A stretch of 64,000 bases of DNA from Marinomonas shanghaiensis. Lineage in GTDB: Bacteria; Pseudomonadota; Gammaproteobacteria; Pseudomonadales; Marinomonadaceae. The notes below the pieces were generated by a model. It was not told where the DNA came from and did not search any database. It saw nothing but the letters and a program-made list of their open reading frames with translations. Position numbers and translations under genes: made by a program. Of the stretch, positions 45,008 through 54,020 are shown piece by piece. The stretch spans positions 1-64,000 of the forward strand of contig NZ_QGOK01000019.1 of the NCBI RefSeq assembly GCF_003259175.1. Direction: 5' to 3'. Each line of letters begins with the position of its first letter. The first letter of the stretch is position 1.

Positions 45008-46366
45008 ATGACAAATAAAACATCAATCCAAGGCTCGTGGGCGAGCCGATGGATCTTTATTTTGGCAGCAACAGGTTCTGCTGTCGGCTTAGGCAACATC
45101 TGGAAATTTCCTTACATTACAGGTGAGAATGGCGGTGGGGCATTCGTTCTTGTGTATTTAGCTTGTATTTTACTTGTAGGCATCCCAATCATGATGGCTG
45201 AAGTATTTATTGGGCGACGTGCGCGTAAAAACCCTATCAATGCGTTAAGCGATGTAGCAGAAGAATCTGACAGCTCTAAAAAATGGGGCCTAATCGGCGT
45301 CATGGGCATGCTGTCCGGTGTTTTGATTTTTTCTTTCTACTCCGTGGTTGGCGGCTGGGTTCTTCATTACATTAAAGCCATGCTAACAGGTGAAATGAAT
45401 GGTATTTCCTCTGACAATGCGGGTGCGGCTTTCGGAGCACTGCTTGCTGATCCTGCTACACTTTTAGGCTGGCATACCTTATTTAGCATCATGACAGTGG
45501 TGGTGGTGGCTGCTGGCATTAATAAGGGTATCGAAACCGCGACTCGTATTATGATGCCTGCTTTATTTGTCCTACTCATCATCTTGCTTGGCTATGCCAT
45601 GACCACAGACAGCTTTGCGCAAGGCTGGAATTTCATGTTCGAGTTTGACTTCAGCAAGTTAACTTGGAATGCCGCTCTGATTGCTCTAGGCCATTCATTT
45701 TTTACTTTATCGCTTGGTATGGGCACCATCATGGCTTACGGCTCTTACATGACCAAAGATGCGTCTATCGGTAAGACTGTATTAACTATTGGTGCATTGG
45801 ACACCCTTGTCGCCTTGGTTGCTGGTCTTGCTATTTTCCCAATCATTTTCTCTAACGGGATGGATCCTGCCGCAGGCCCAGGCTTGATGTTTATCTCGTT
45901 GCCAGTTGCTTTTGGACAAATGCCATTTGGTCAATTGTTTGGTGTCTTGTTCTTTGTACTTGTTGGTGTAGCCGCTTGGACATCTGCTATTTCGCTGCTA
46001 GAACCAACAGTTGCCTTTTTGGTTGAACGTTTCAAACTGAAGCGCGTTACTGCCGCTATAGGCTTAGGCATCGTCGTATGGGGGTTAGGTATTGCGTGCC
46101 TAGGCTCATTCAGCTTCATGTCTGACGTTACCTTCTTCGGCAAAAACACGTTCGATTTCTTAGATTACATTACGGCAAACATCATGTTACCACTGGGTGG
46201 TATCTTGATTGCTCTATTTGCTGGTTGGATCGTTAAAGATAAATTTGCAAAAGACGAATTAGCAATTTCAGATACCGTCTACAAATTATGGAATTTCTCT
46301 ATGAAATTCACCGCCCCTATCGCGGTTGCTGTCGTTCTGTACTTCTTAATCAACCCCATGAAGTAA
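45008..46366 (+). CDS. sodium:neurotransmitter symporter (NSS/SNF family)
   Basis: A 452-residue, 11-12-helix LeuT-fold transporter. The first helix shows the family hallmark GSAVGLGNIWKFPYITGENG, with the Na+ and substrate-binding residues, and a later helix has GHSFFTLSLGMGTIMAYGSY. Bacterial members import amino acids such as tryptophan, leucine or tyrosine with Na+; the substrate here is not deducible. Position next to the ectoine operon suggests, but does not prove, a role in osmolyte or precursor uptake. It fits a sodium-based energy economy, as does pomAB in this window. Followed by a strong terminator. Confidence 0.93.
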   Translation: MTNKTSIQGSWASRWIFILAATGSAVGLGNIWKFPYITGENGGGAFVLVYLACILLVGIPIMMAEVFIGRRARKNPINALSDVAEESDSSKKWGLIGVMGMLSGVLIFSFYSVVGGWVLHYIKAMLTGEMNGISSDNAGAAFGALLADPATLLGWHTLFSIMTVVVVAAGINKGIETATRIMMPALFVLLIILLGYAMTTDSFAQGWNFMFEFDFSKLTWNAALIALGHSFFTLSLGMGTIMAYGSYMTKDASIGKTVLTIGALDTLVALVAGLAIFPIIFSNGMDPAAGPGLMFISLPVAFGQMPFGQLFGVLFFVLVGVAAWTSAISLLEPTVAFLVERFKLKRVTAAIGLGIVVWGLGIACLGSFSFMSDVTFFGKNTFDFLDYITANIMLPLGGILIALFAGWIVKDKFAKDELAISDTVYKLWNFSMKFTAPIAVAVVLYFLINPMK

Positions 46367-46376
46367 TTTATGGAAC

Positions 46377-46414
46377 ACGCCCTCCTCAGAATAACAATCT
46401 GAGGAGGGCGTTTT
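46377..46414 (+). terminator. rho-independent terminator of the symporter gene
   Basis: A 14-bp perfect stem (46377-46390 with 46398-46411), loop ATAACAA, followed by TTTT. It starts ten bases after the stop codon. Confidence 0.93.
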
Positions 46415-46432
46415 CATAACCACAATAGAGAA

Positions 46433-46452
46433 TGACATGACATGACATGACA
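46433..46452. repeat. short tandem repeat (TGACA)4
   Basis: Four exact copies of TGACA lie between the symporter terminator and the end of the DUF2061 gene. A pentamer array outside coding sequence, without visible function; it could vary in copy number between strains. Confidence 0.9.
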
Positions 46453-46455
46453 AAG

Positions 46456-46695
46456 TCACATAGATCTTAAAGCGTAATTTTCACCTGCCGCTTGTATAGT
46501 CTTACCCAACTCAGAAGCAACATCCGCTTGCTGAATTTTATTCCAGATCATTTCATGAAAATAAAACGCAACCGTATTTACCGCAGGTTCTACTATCGCC
46601 ACCAAACCACCTACTACTAAACTTCCAGTTATCAGATAAGCGACAGAAAATGCTATCGAGAAGTGCATTACCGCAAAAGTCATTGTTTTAGCCAT
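46456..46695 (-). CDS. DUF2061 small membrane protein
   Basis: 79 residues with two hydrophobic helices. The pattern KTMTFAVMHFSIAFSVAYLITGS followed by a second helix with EPAVNTVAFYFHEMIWNKI is the DUF2061 signature, including the conserved E-P-x-x-N and H-E. Family function is unknown. It has a ribosome-binding site (AAGGGAG) well placed before the ATG. It lies downstream of and on the same strand as the MerR gene, with 99 bases between them, so it could belong to the same light/stress group. Confidence 0.85.
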   Translation of the reverse strand: MAKTMTFAVMHFSIAFSVAYLITGSLVVGGLVAIVEPAVNTVAFYFHEMIWNKIQQADVASELGKTIQAAGENYALRSM

Positions 46696-46794
46696 GATGA
46701 GTCTCCCTTTTGAATTACTATAGAGACTAAGGCAAGAAGATTGATTGTAAAAATATATTATTAATATCCACCTGATAGCTTTTTGCTTTCATTA

Positions 46795-47727
46795 TCATGA
46801 TGCTTTATCCAAGAAGTCCGCCACGCCTTCTAACAGCTCTGAATAAACACGGACTTGTGCAACATCGGTCGCTGCAGATTCACGCATGGCCAACCAAAAA
46901 CTAGGGCTAATGACACCAACAGGCCTTTGCCATTGCTGAGTTTGCTGCATAAAATCTGCGATCTTATTAACCAACTCATTTTCGCAGAAAATCAATACTG
47001 CGCGTGGATTCAGCGCTTCAACAAGACTAGACCAATCTTGGCTATATTGTATATTTGGTATGACACGACACGACACGCCCTTATCGAGCAAAATAGCGGC
47101 AGCCATGTAACACCACACAATACGCTGAGAAGCTAAACCCGTTATCAATACCTTAGGAAGGCTCTTTTTCTGCACTTTAAAGCCACTTTGTCGCGCCATT
47201 AAACACGAGAGTATGATCGACTCACAAAAGGCTAAGGTCGCTCCCTTTCCTAGCTGTTCAAAGCTCGGCAAGAGCCAATCTCTTATCGCAATCTCTGCGG
47301 GATATTGAGAAAAAACTTGCTGGTATATTTGTTCAACTTTATCAGCCTGAAACGTTTCCGCCGCATGGATTAAAGATTCTTTCCACTCTAACCACTCGCT
47401 GGATAAAACCATCCCTTCCAGTGTGCCTCCTTGCTCGAGTAAAGCTCTCACCTTACTCACAGCAACTCCTTGCTGAATCCAACGCAAAATAGCTTCTACG
47501 CGCTGCACATCGGCTTGATCGTAAAGTCTATGACCTTTTTCTGTCCGCTTAGGCTTCAATAATCCGTAACGCCGCTCCCAGGCCCTTAGGGTGACTGAAT
47601 TCACACCCGTTTTTAAAGATAAATCACGAATGGGAAAATACCCTGAATCACTCGACAAGACAGATTCGTCTAAAAGTTTCTGGGAGACTTGATTTTGTGC
47701 TTCTAAGGCTTGGTTAGACCGACTCAT
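46795..47727 (-). CDS. MerR-family regulator, MlrA/LitR-like, with degenerate B12-binding half
   Basis: 310 residues from the ATG at 47727, which has TTGGAA at good spacing; an ATG at 47754 in frame lacks one. The MerR helix-turn-helix and wing are clear: FPIRDLSLKTGVNSVTLRAW, then ERRYGLLKPKRTEKGHRLYD. The C-terminal half has the helical plus Rossmann layout of CarH/LitR/MlrA photoreceptor-type regulators, but the place where B12 binders have D/E-x-H-x-x-G reads ITGLASQRIVWCY and lacks the histidine. It is divergent from the oxidoreductase-DUF523/1722-photolyase genes, the classical target set of such regulators. Confidence 0.85.
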   Translation of the reverse strand: MSRSNQALEAQNQVSQKLLDESVLSSDSGYFPIRDLSLKTGVNSVTLRAWERRYGLLKPKRTEKGHRLYDQADVQRVEAILRWIQQGVAVSKVRALLEQGGTLEGMVLSSEWLEWKESLIHAAETFQADKVEQIYQQVFSQYPAEIAIRDWLLPSFEQLGKGATLAFCESIILSCLMARQSGFKVQKKSLPKVLITGLASQRIVWCYMAAAILLDKGVSCRVIPNIQYSQDWSSLVEALNPRAVLIFCENELVNKIADFMQQTQQWQRPVGVISPSFWLAMRESAATDVAQVRVYSELLEGVADFLDKAS

Positions 47728-47819
47728 ACATATTTCCAACAAATCATCACTCATCTAAGACAATTTCATTATTGTGGCCTAAACTTCTATGGCCATCAAA
47801 AAAACGATACCACTAAAAC

Positions 47820-47880
47820 TATACAAATATTTTTTTGTACAATCCAGTTGCTTTTCTTGTACAGTTTTCTATATTGTATA
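47820..47880. promoter_or_regulatory. four TGTACA-like boxes and photolyase-operon promoter
   Basis: TATACA (47820-47825), TGTACA (47836-47841), TGTACA (47858-47863) and TGTATA (47875-47880) lie in the divergent gap. A plausible promoter toward the photolyase genes is TTGCTT (47848-47853), 16-base spacer, TATATT (47870-47875), so the third box sits inside the spacer and the fourth touches the -10. The arrangement resembles the TGTACA repeats bound by LitR/PplR-type regulators, although the spacings (10, 16 and 11 bases) are irregular. Confidence 0.65.
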
Positions 47881-47909
47881 AGAAAAGCAACATGGACACT
47901 GGGAAAAAA

Positions 47910-48920
47910 ATGAACACATCATCTACCGGTCAAGCTCACACTCCAACGTTCGATATTGCCATTATTGGCGCAGGTCTCGCTGGCAGCTTATGTGCGCATT
48001 TGCTATCTCAGTCTAACCAAACGGTATGCGTGATTGATAAGAGCCGCGGCAGTGGCGGTCGAGCGAGCAGTAAAAGGTTAGAAGGAGATGTCAGCTGCGA
48101 TCTTGGCACACCCTATATTATTGCAAAACACCCTGAAATTATCTCACTCTTCAAACAACTGGCTAAAGAACATATCGTCGCACCATGGAAACAACTCAAC
48201 AAAGCGGACACACAAGCTTTTGTGGGCGTCCCAAAAATGAGTGCTGTCACCCGCCACTTATTAGGTGACACGCATTTCATCACCAACACTCGCATCCAAC
48301 ACCTAGAGAAAGTAACACACCAAAACCAGCAGCCATATTGGCAACTAAGAGATGATAAATACCAACCTATTGTAATCGCGAAAACCATTATCATTGCTGC
48401 ACCAGCACCGCAGGCCGCTTCTATATTAGCCACTCACAGTGAATTGGCAGTACTTTTGCTTAGAGCAAATCAAGCCAGCTCTGCATACCAATCACAATGG
48501 GCAATGTGGTTAGAAACAGAGACATGCGATCTAAGTGCACTGATTGAGCCTAAAAATTCGCCCATAAAACGCATGATTAAAGATAACTACAAGCCCCTAC
48601 GCCACAGTGAAAAAATGGACCGCTGGGTCATTCAAACCAACCCAGACTGGACTAAACAACACATCGATAGTGATAAAGAGTGGATCACTCAAACACTGCT
48701 TCAAGCATTTGCGGATATAACAGAACATCGTGTGCTAAAACATGGCGAACCACATCGCTGGTTTTTTAGTCGATTTACAGAAAATAAAGGCAACCATAAT
48801 TTTGCTTGGTCCGCCGAAAACAGCGTTGGACTTGCTGGTGATTGGCTATGTCAGGGTGACGCTGAAGGAGCATTACTCAGCGCCCTATCACTTGCTCAAT
48901 GTATTAAAGACTCAAAATAG
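47910..48920 (+). CDS. NAD(P)/FAD-dependent oxidoreductase (renalase-like)
   Basis: About 336 residues from the ATG at 47910, preceded by GGGAAAAAA; an ATG at 47892 is also possible but would lie only about ten bases from the predicted transcription start. The FAD-binding Rossmann motif is IAIIGAGLAGSLCAHLL, followed by VIDKSRGSGGRASSKRL, the second FAD contact, and a C-terminal VGLAGDWLCQGDAEGALLSA. Similar proteins often accompany photolyase genes in light-induced operons. The substrate is unknown. It is separated by 22 bases from the next gene. Confidence 0.85.
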   Translation: MNTSSTGQAHTPTFDIAIIGAGLAGSLCAHLLSQSNQTVCVIDKSRGSGGRASSKRLEGDVSCDLGTPYIIAKHPEIISLFKQLAKEHIVAPWKQLNKADTQAFVGVPKMSAVTRHLLGDTHFITNTRIQHLEKVTHQNQQPYWQLRDDKYQPIVIAKTIIIAAPAPQAASILATHSELAVLLLRANQASSAYQSQWAMWLETETCDLSALIEPKNSPIKRMIKDNYKPLRHSEKMDRWVIQTNPDWTKQHIDSDKEWITQTLLQAFADITEHRVLKHGEPHRWFFSRFTENKGNHNFAWSAENSVGLAGDWLCQGDAEGALLSALSLAQCIKDSK

Positions 48921-48942
48921 AAGAATATTGGAGGATTCAACT

Positions 48943-49923
48943 ATGCCACATTCGCAACTTTCACCAGATCAATTGACACATAAAATTCCAGTTGGTATCA
49001 GTGCCTGCTTACTTGGGGACAACGTCCGCTTCAATGGCGGTCACAGCCATTCTGATTATTGTGACAAAACACTCAGTCAGTATTTTGAGTATCAAAAGTT
49101 TTGTCCTGAAATTGCAGCGGGCTTTGGCACACCTCGCCCAACCTTACGACTAGAAGGTGACCCAAACTCCCCTAGAATGGTTTTTAGCAAAAATGCCGAT
49201 CAAGACGTTTCGGATGTGTTCATGGCCGCATCGAATCAATATTTAGAACATCTAGCCCATCTAGATGGCTATATTTTGATGAAAAAATCCCCTAGCTGTG
49301 GCATGGAGCGAATTAAGGTTTATCAAGAAAACGGTCATCCTCACATGCAAAGAAGCGTCGGACTCTTTACCAAAGCTCTGCAACAACGCTATCCATTACT
49401 GCCCATTGAAGAAGACGGTCGCTTAAATGACCCAGCTCTGAGAGAGAACTTTTTATTAAGAGTCTTCACTCATCATGATTTCCGGCACTCCATGACAGAA
49501 GACGCTCGAATGAAAGACCTAATTGCTTTTCATAGCCGCTACAAATACATGGTTATGGCACACTCTCAGCCAATGTATCGACAACTTGGGCGCATGCTTT
49601 CAGGTAATGATCCGAGACCTTTTGATGAATTAAAAGCCGCTTACTTTGAAGCATTAATGACCACACTTTCAAAACCTGCTGAACGTAAAAATCACTGCAA
49701 TGTACTCATGCACCTTGTGGGCTACTTAAAACACGCAGTGGATGTGTCCGTTCGCAAAGATATCTTAGATGTAGTTGAGCAATACCGACGCGGTGAAGTC
49801 AATCTAGCCACGCCCGTCACCCTACTTCGTCATTATCTAAAACATTACGGCAGCGAGTACATAAATAGACAAAGTTACTTTATCCCCTACCCATCTCCGC
49901 TTGGTATCCGTAATACAGTTTGA
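48943..49923 (+). CDS. DUF523-DUF1722 (YbgA-like) protein
   Basis: 326 residues from the ATG at 48943, with GGAGG eight bases upstream; sequence before this belongs to the preceding gene in another frame. The N-terminal DUF523 half has ISACLLGDNVRFNGGH and KKSPSCGMERIKVY, whose cysteines could hold an iron-sulphur cluster. The C-terminal DUF1722 half resembles E. coli YbgA, encoded next to phr there as well: RYKYMVMAHSQPMYRQLGRM and NVLMHLVGYLKHAV. Molecular activity is not established; conserved linkage to photolyase suggests a part in light-related repair. Confidence 0.88.
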   Translation: MPHSQLSPDQLTHKIPVGISACLLGDNVRFNGGHSHSDYCDKTLSQYFEYQKFCPEIAAGFGTPRPTLRLEGDPNSPRMVFSKNADQDVSDVFMAASNQYLEHLAHLDGYILMKKSPSCGMERIKVYQENGHPHMQRSVGLFTKALQQRYPLLPIEEDGRLNDPALRENFLLRVFTHHDFRHSMTEDARMKDLIAFHSRYKYMVMAHSQPMYRQLGRMLSGNDPRPFDELKAAYFEALMTTLSKPAERKNHCNVLMHLVGYLKHAVDVSVRKDILDVVEQYRRGEVNLATPVTLLRHYLKHYGSEYINRQSYFIPYPSPLGIRNTV

Positions 49924-49938
49924 AGGTAAGACAGAAAA

Positions 49939-51351
49939 ATGAAAATTGAACATCTGGTTTGGTTAAGAAACGATCTTCGTAGTCTGGACAATCCAGCGCT
50001 ATATTTCGCATCATTAGAAGCAAAAAAAGCAAAACAAGGCATTGCTGTTGTTATCACGCCTACCCCAATACAGTGGGAGAAACATAACGAATCAGACGCA
50101 AAAACAGGCCTTCGAGCAGGTTTAATAAAGAACCTTGCAAACACTTTAGCGACATTAGGTATTCCACTGCACATTCTTGAGGCTGAAACGTTTGACCAGC
50201 TTCCTGAGACAATAACAAGGTTCTGTCTCGACCATAATATCAAACACCTTTGGTTTAACCGCGACTTACCGGTTCACGAACAGCAACGTGATCAAGCTGT
50301 GTGTGAACAGTTAAAGCAACATCAAGTTCATTCTCACGTTCAATCCTCCGACATTATTGTTCCGCAAGATGTGCTTAGTCAGCAAGGTACACCGTTCAAA
50401 GTCTTTACTCCCTTTTTCAATCGGTGGGTTGTCATGCTGGCTCAACAAGATAACACACCACTACCAATACCTGAGCCACAAGCAGAAGCCCTGCCTAAGC
50501 CGAATTTGAATTTCGCATGGGAAAAACCCTTCAGAGACGACCTATGGCCGGCCGACCAAGACACAGCAAAACAAAAACTTTGGCAGTTTTGTCACCACAA
50601 AGAACGCCATTATCAAAAATCCAGAGATTATCCCATTGAACCTGCCACTAGCACCTTATCGCCGTATCTTGCACTAGGTGCTTTGGGCCCAAGGCAATGT
50701 TTAGAAGCGATTTTCTATACTTGCACCCAAGAGGAAAAGCGCTGGCAAGAAAGTATCTGGTTAAAAGAGCTTGCCTGGCGAGACTTCTACCGTCAGCTAA
50801 TGGCCCATTTCCCTTTCCTCAGTATGAACCGCCCATTCAAACCGGAAACCAATGCACTAATCTGGCGAGAAAGCGAAGAGGAATTTCAGGCTTGGTGTGA
50901 GGGCAAAACCGGCTTTCCTATTGTAGATGCGGCAATGCGCCAATTAAACCAAACAGGTTGGATGCATAATCGTTTAAGAATGATCACTGCCAGCTTCTTC
51001 ACTAAACTGATGTTTGCCGATTGGCGTAGGGGCGAAGCCTATTTCATGAGCAAACTCATTGATGGAGAATTTGCCGCAAACAATGGTGGATGGCAATGGA
51101 GCGCGTCCACTGGCTGTGATGCTGCTCCGTATTTCCGTGTCTTCAACCCTACAAGACAATCACAAACTTACGATCAAAATGGCGACTTCATTCGACGCTT
51201 TGTTCCAGAACTTGCCAAGCTAGACGCTAAATCCATTCATGACCCCAAACCAGAACAACGAAAACTCTGCCACTATCCTAACCCCATCGTTGATTATAAA
51301 GCAGCAAGATTAGCGGCTATCGCTGCTTTTGATGCATTAAAAGAGCATTAA
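49939..51351 (+). CDS. phrB: deoxyribodipyrimidine photolyase (CPD, class I)
   Basis: Flavoenzyme that splits cyclobutane pyrimidine dimers with blue light. 470 residues, equal to E. coli PhrB. The antenna-binding N-terminal domain starts HLVWLRNDLRSLDNPALYFA. The FAD domain shows ELAWRDFYRQLMAHFPFLSM, GKTGFPIVDAAMRQLNQTGW with MHNRLRM, and NNGGWQWSASTGCDAAPYFR with FNPTRQ. The conserved tryptophans of the electron-transfer chain appear present. It is the third gene of the divergent operon, 15 bases after the DUF523-DUF1722 gene, so it is likely light-induced through the MerR regulator. Confidence 0.97.
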   Translation: MKIEHLVWLRNDLRSLDNPALYFASLEAKKAKQGIAVVITPTPIQWEKHNESDAKTGLRAGLIKNLANTLATLGIPLHILEAETFDQLPETITRFCLDHNIKHLWFNRDLPVHEQQRDQAVCEQLKQHQVHSHVQSSDIIVPQDVLSQQGTPFKVFTPFFNRWVVMLAQQDNTPLPIPEPQAEALPKPNLNFAWEKPFRDDLWPADQDTAKQKLWQFCHHKERHYQKSRDYPIEPATSTLSPYLALGALGPRQCLEAIFYTCTQEEKRWQESIWLKELAWRDFYRQLMAHFPFLSMNRPFKPETNALIWRESEEEFQAWCEGKTGFPIVDAAMRQLNQTGWMHNRLRMITASFFTKLMFADWRRGEAYFMSKLIDGEFAANNGGWQWSASTGCDAAPYFRVFNPTRQSQTYDQNGDFIRRFVPELAKLDAKSIHDPKPEQRKLCHYPNPIVDYKAARLAAIAAFDALKEH

Positions 51352-51357
51352 ATAAAG

Positions 51358-51408
51358 GGTGTTTTTCTGTTGACCGACACGGGAAGATTGGCAAAACAGA
51401 AAAACACC
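51358..51408. repeat. 14-bp perfect inverted repeat after phrB
   Basis: GGTGTTTTTCTGTT (51358-51371) is repeated in inverse at 51395-51408 around a 23-base spacer, beginning six bases after the phrB stop codon. There is no T-run beyond it. It may act as a 3'-end structure for the photolyase transcript or as a weak terminator. Confidence 0.7.
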
Positions 51409-51503
51409 TATATACTTTGAACTGTAACTTTTTTAAAACTAATCTTTTACAGATCAAAATAAAACCATATAATCCGTAAAATCTTTGGGATTACCTATTC
51501 ATT

Positions 51504-51992
51504 ATGCCTAATTCTCCACAACACTTACACGACGTTCTCGTCCACTTAAGACGCATTATTCGCGCTACAGATCTTCAATCAAAGCGTGTGGTAAAAGCCT
51601 GCGGCTTAACGATTCCGCAAATTATGGTACTGCGATCCATCGAAGCATTGGGTGACGTGACCGTACGCAAGATTTCCGATAGTGTTTCATTAAGCCAAGC
51701 GACTGTGACGACCATACTAAATCGTTTGGAAGACCGTCAATATGTCGAACGCGTTAGAGCACAAAAAGACAAGCGTATTGTGAATGCACGACTAACAGAA
51801 TCGGGATTGGAAATACTAAAAACCACACCGCCTCTGCTGCATGAAAAATTCATTGACGAATTTGAGTCACTGGAAGGCTGGGAACAAACCCAAGTACTTT
51901 CATCCTTGCAACGTATCGCTATGATGATGGACGCAGAAAACCTAGATGCAGCACCATTACTGGATATCAATTCTCCTGATGCGCTAGTTTAA
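51504..51992 (+). CDS. MarR-family transcriptional regulator
   Basis: 162 residues. The winged helix is clear: VTVRKISDSVSLSQATVTTI, LNRLEDRQYVERVRAQKDKR, then the wing RIVNARLTESGLEIL. The C-terminal tail DAENLDAAPLLDINSPDALV extends beyond the minimal fold. It has its own promoter region, which contains CTGTAA and TTACAG in inverse orientation 19 bases apart (51422-51427, 51447-51452). It has no obvious target next door. Ectoine operons in some halophiles are repressed by the MarR protein EctR; this gene could be a distant candidate, but nothing in the sequence proves it. Confidence 0.88.
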   Translation: MPNSPQHLHDVLVHLRRIIRATDLQSKRVVKACGLTIPQIMVLRSIEALGDVTVRKISDSVSLSQATVTTILNRLEDRQYVERVRAQKDKRIVNARLTESGLEILKTTPPLLHEKFIDEFESLEGWEQTQVLSSLQRIAMMMDAENLDAAPLLDINSPDALV

Positions 51993-52000
51993 AAAACGCT

Positions 52001-52040
52001 TAAATGAAAATGGCCGCAAATTTGCAGCCATTTTCATTTA
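52001..52040. terminator. bidirectional hairpin between marR-type gene and dapB
   Basis: A 14-bp perfect outer stem (52001-52014 with 52027-52040) and, after one C-A mismatch, GCAAA/TTTGC make a nearly continuous 40-base palindrome between converging genes. A- and T-rich flanks suit termination in both directions. Confidence 0.8.
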
Positions 52041-52058
52041 ATTCACAGCAAGCCAAGA

Positions 52059-52871
<813 letters not shown>

Positions 52872-52946
52872 TCAATTTTGTCTGCGCAAACCATAGCAAA
52901 AATTCACTTTAAACTCAGCATTAAAAATCAACAACTTGTAGAGCGA

Positions 52947-52975
52947 ACAAAAAAAAGAAGCCGAAGCTTCTTTTT
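52947..52975 (-). terminator. rho-independent terminator of pomAB
   Basis: A 10-bp stem (52952-52961 with 52966-52975) with loop CGAA is followed by a T-rich run on the minus strand, 27 bases beyond the pomB stop codon. Confidence 0.9.
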
Positions 52976-53001
52976 ATCTGTCTACATTGTTAGAGAACGA
53001 C

Positions 53002-53994
53002 CTAAAAGATCTCATTAGGTCGTAATTCACTCACATTATCCAAACCAAATTCAATGGCACCATCAGAAGGTACATCATCGACTGTCGTGCGCATGGCTGG
53101 TCGCGACGTATCGTTTTGCTTAATCACAATTTCTACCCGTCGGTTTGTCGCACGGTTAGCAGGCGTATCATTCGGCACCAAAGGACGAGTGTCCGCGTAA
53201 CCCGTAACGGCAAAGCGACCTTGATTAAGAATGCCTGTCGAGAACAGCTCTTCAGCCACCGAAATAGCCCGTGCAGAAGACAGCTGCCAATTCGAGCGAA
53301 AACGACGGCTATCAATAGGCACGTTGTCAGTATGGCCCTCTACTGAAATCGTACCTTGAATGCCAACTAAAACATCACGAATGAGGTCAATAACAGGGAT
53401 AAAATCATAATTCAACTCCGCAGAGCCAGACTCAAAAGACCCTTTATCCTTAATCCTTATTGTGATGGTCTGCTCTTGCGTTTCAATTTCTACCGTACCT
53501 TTTGAAATTTCTTCGCGCATCACCGAGGCAATCATTTGTGCATCACCCTCTGTTTCTTGAATTTGTTTCTCTCGTTCAAGATCCGCATTCGATTTATCCA
53601 CAAAAGTGACTGGTGAAGGAGAACCTGAATTACTTTGCTCTTTTAATTCCGCATCACCAGGCTTACAAATGACCTCAAGCGTATTTTCAGGTGTACTGTC
53701 TGCTTTTTGCCGCACCTCATTTATCGGCGTCGGCTCAGGACGACCTGGACTGAACTCTTGGGCAATTATCGAGGTTCCCATTGGAATGGAATCCGCTTTT
53801 ACCTCACTCTGTACACCAAACGCTACTTTCAAAGAACCTGCCAGTTGCTTAAATTTCAACACATCCATTTCAGCAAATGATAGTAAAAGCACAAAGAAAC
53901 ACATTAATAACGACATGAGATCGGCAAACGTTCCCATGTATGCAGGTAAGCCCTCTACACATTCGGGGCAATCTGACTCTTCTTCATCGCTCAT
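53002..53994 (-). CDS. pomB: flagellar stator protein PomB (sodium-type MotB)
   Basis: 330 residues. The single N-terminal helix contains the ion-binding Asp25 in GTFADLMSLLMCFFVLLLSF, matching Vibrio PomB rather than proton-type MotB, and the following plug region DVLKFKQLAGSLKVAFGVQ also agrees. The C-terminal OmpA-like peptidoglycan-binding domain has VEGHTDNVPIDSRRFRSNWQ and ANRATNRRVEIVI. With PomA it forms the Na+-driven stator of the flagellar motor. pomA lies 26 bases upstream on the same strand. No other flagellar genes are in the window. Confidence 0.95.
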   Translation of the reverse strand: MSDEEESDCPECVEGLPAYMGTFADLMSLLMCFFVLLLSFAEMDVLKFKQLAGSLKVAFGVQSEVKADSIPMGTSIIAQEFSPGRPEPTPINEVRQKADSTPENTLEVICKPGDAELKEQSNSGSPSPVTFVDKSNADLEREKQIQETEGDAQMIASVMREEISKGTVEIETQEQTITIRIKDKGSFESGSAELNYDFIPVIDLIRDVLVGIQGTISVEGHTDNVPIDSRRFRSNWQLSSARAISVAEELFSTGILNQGRFAVTGYADTRPLVPNDTPANRATNRRVEIVIKQNDTSRPAMRTTVDDVPSDGAIEFGLDNVSELRPNEIF

Positions 53995-54020
53995 TATCGA
54001 ACCCGTTTACAACTAAAATA

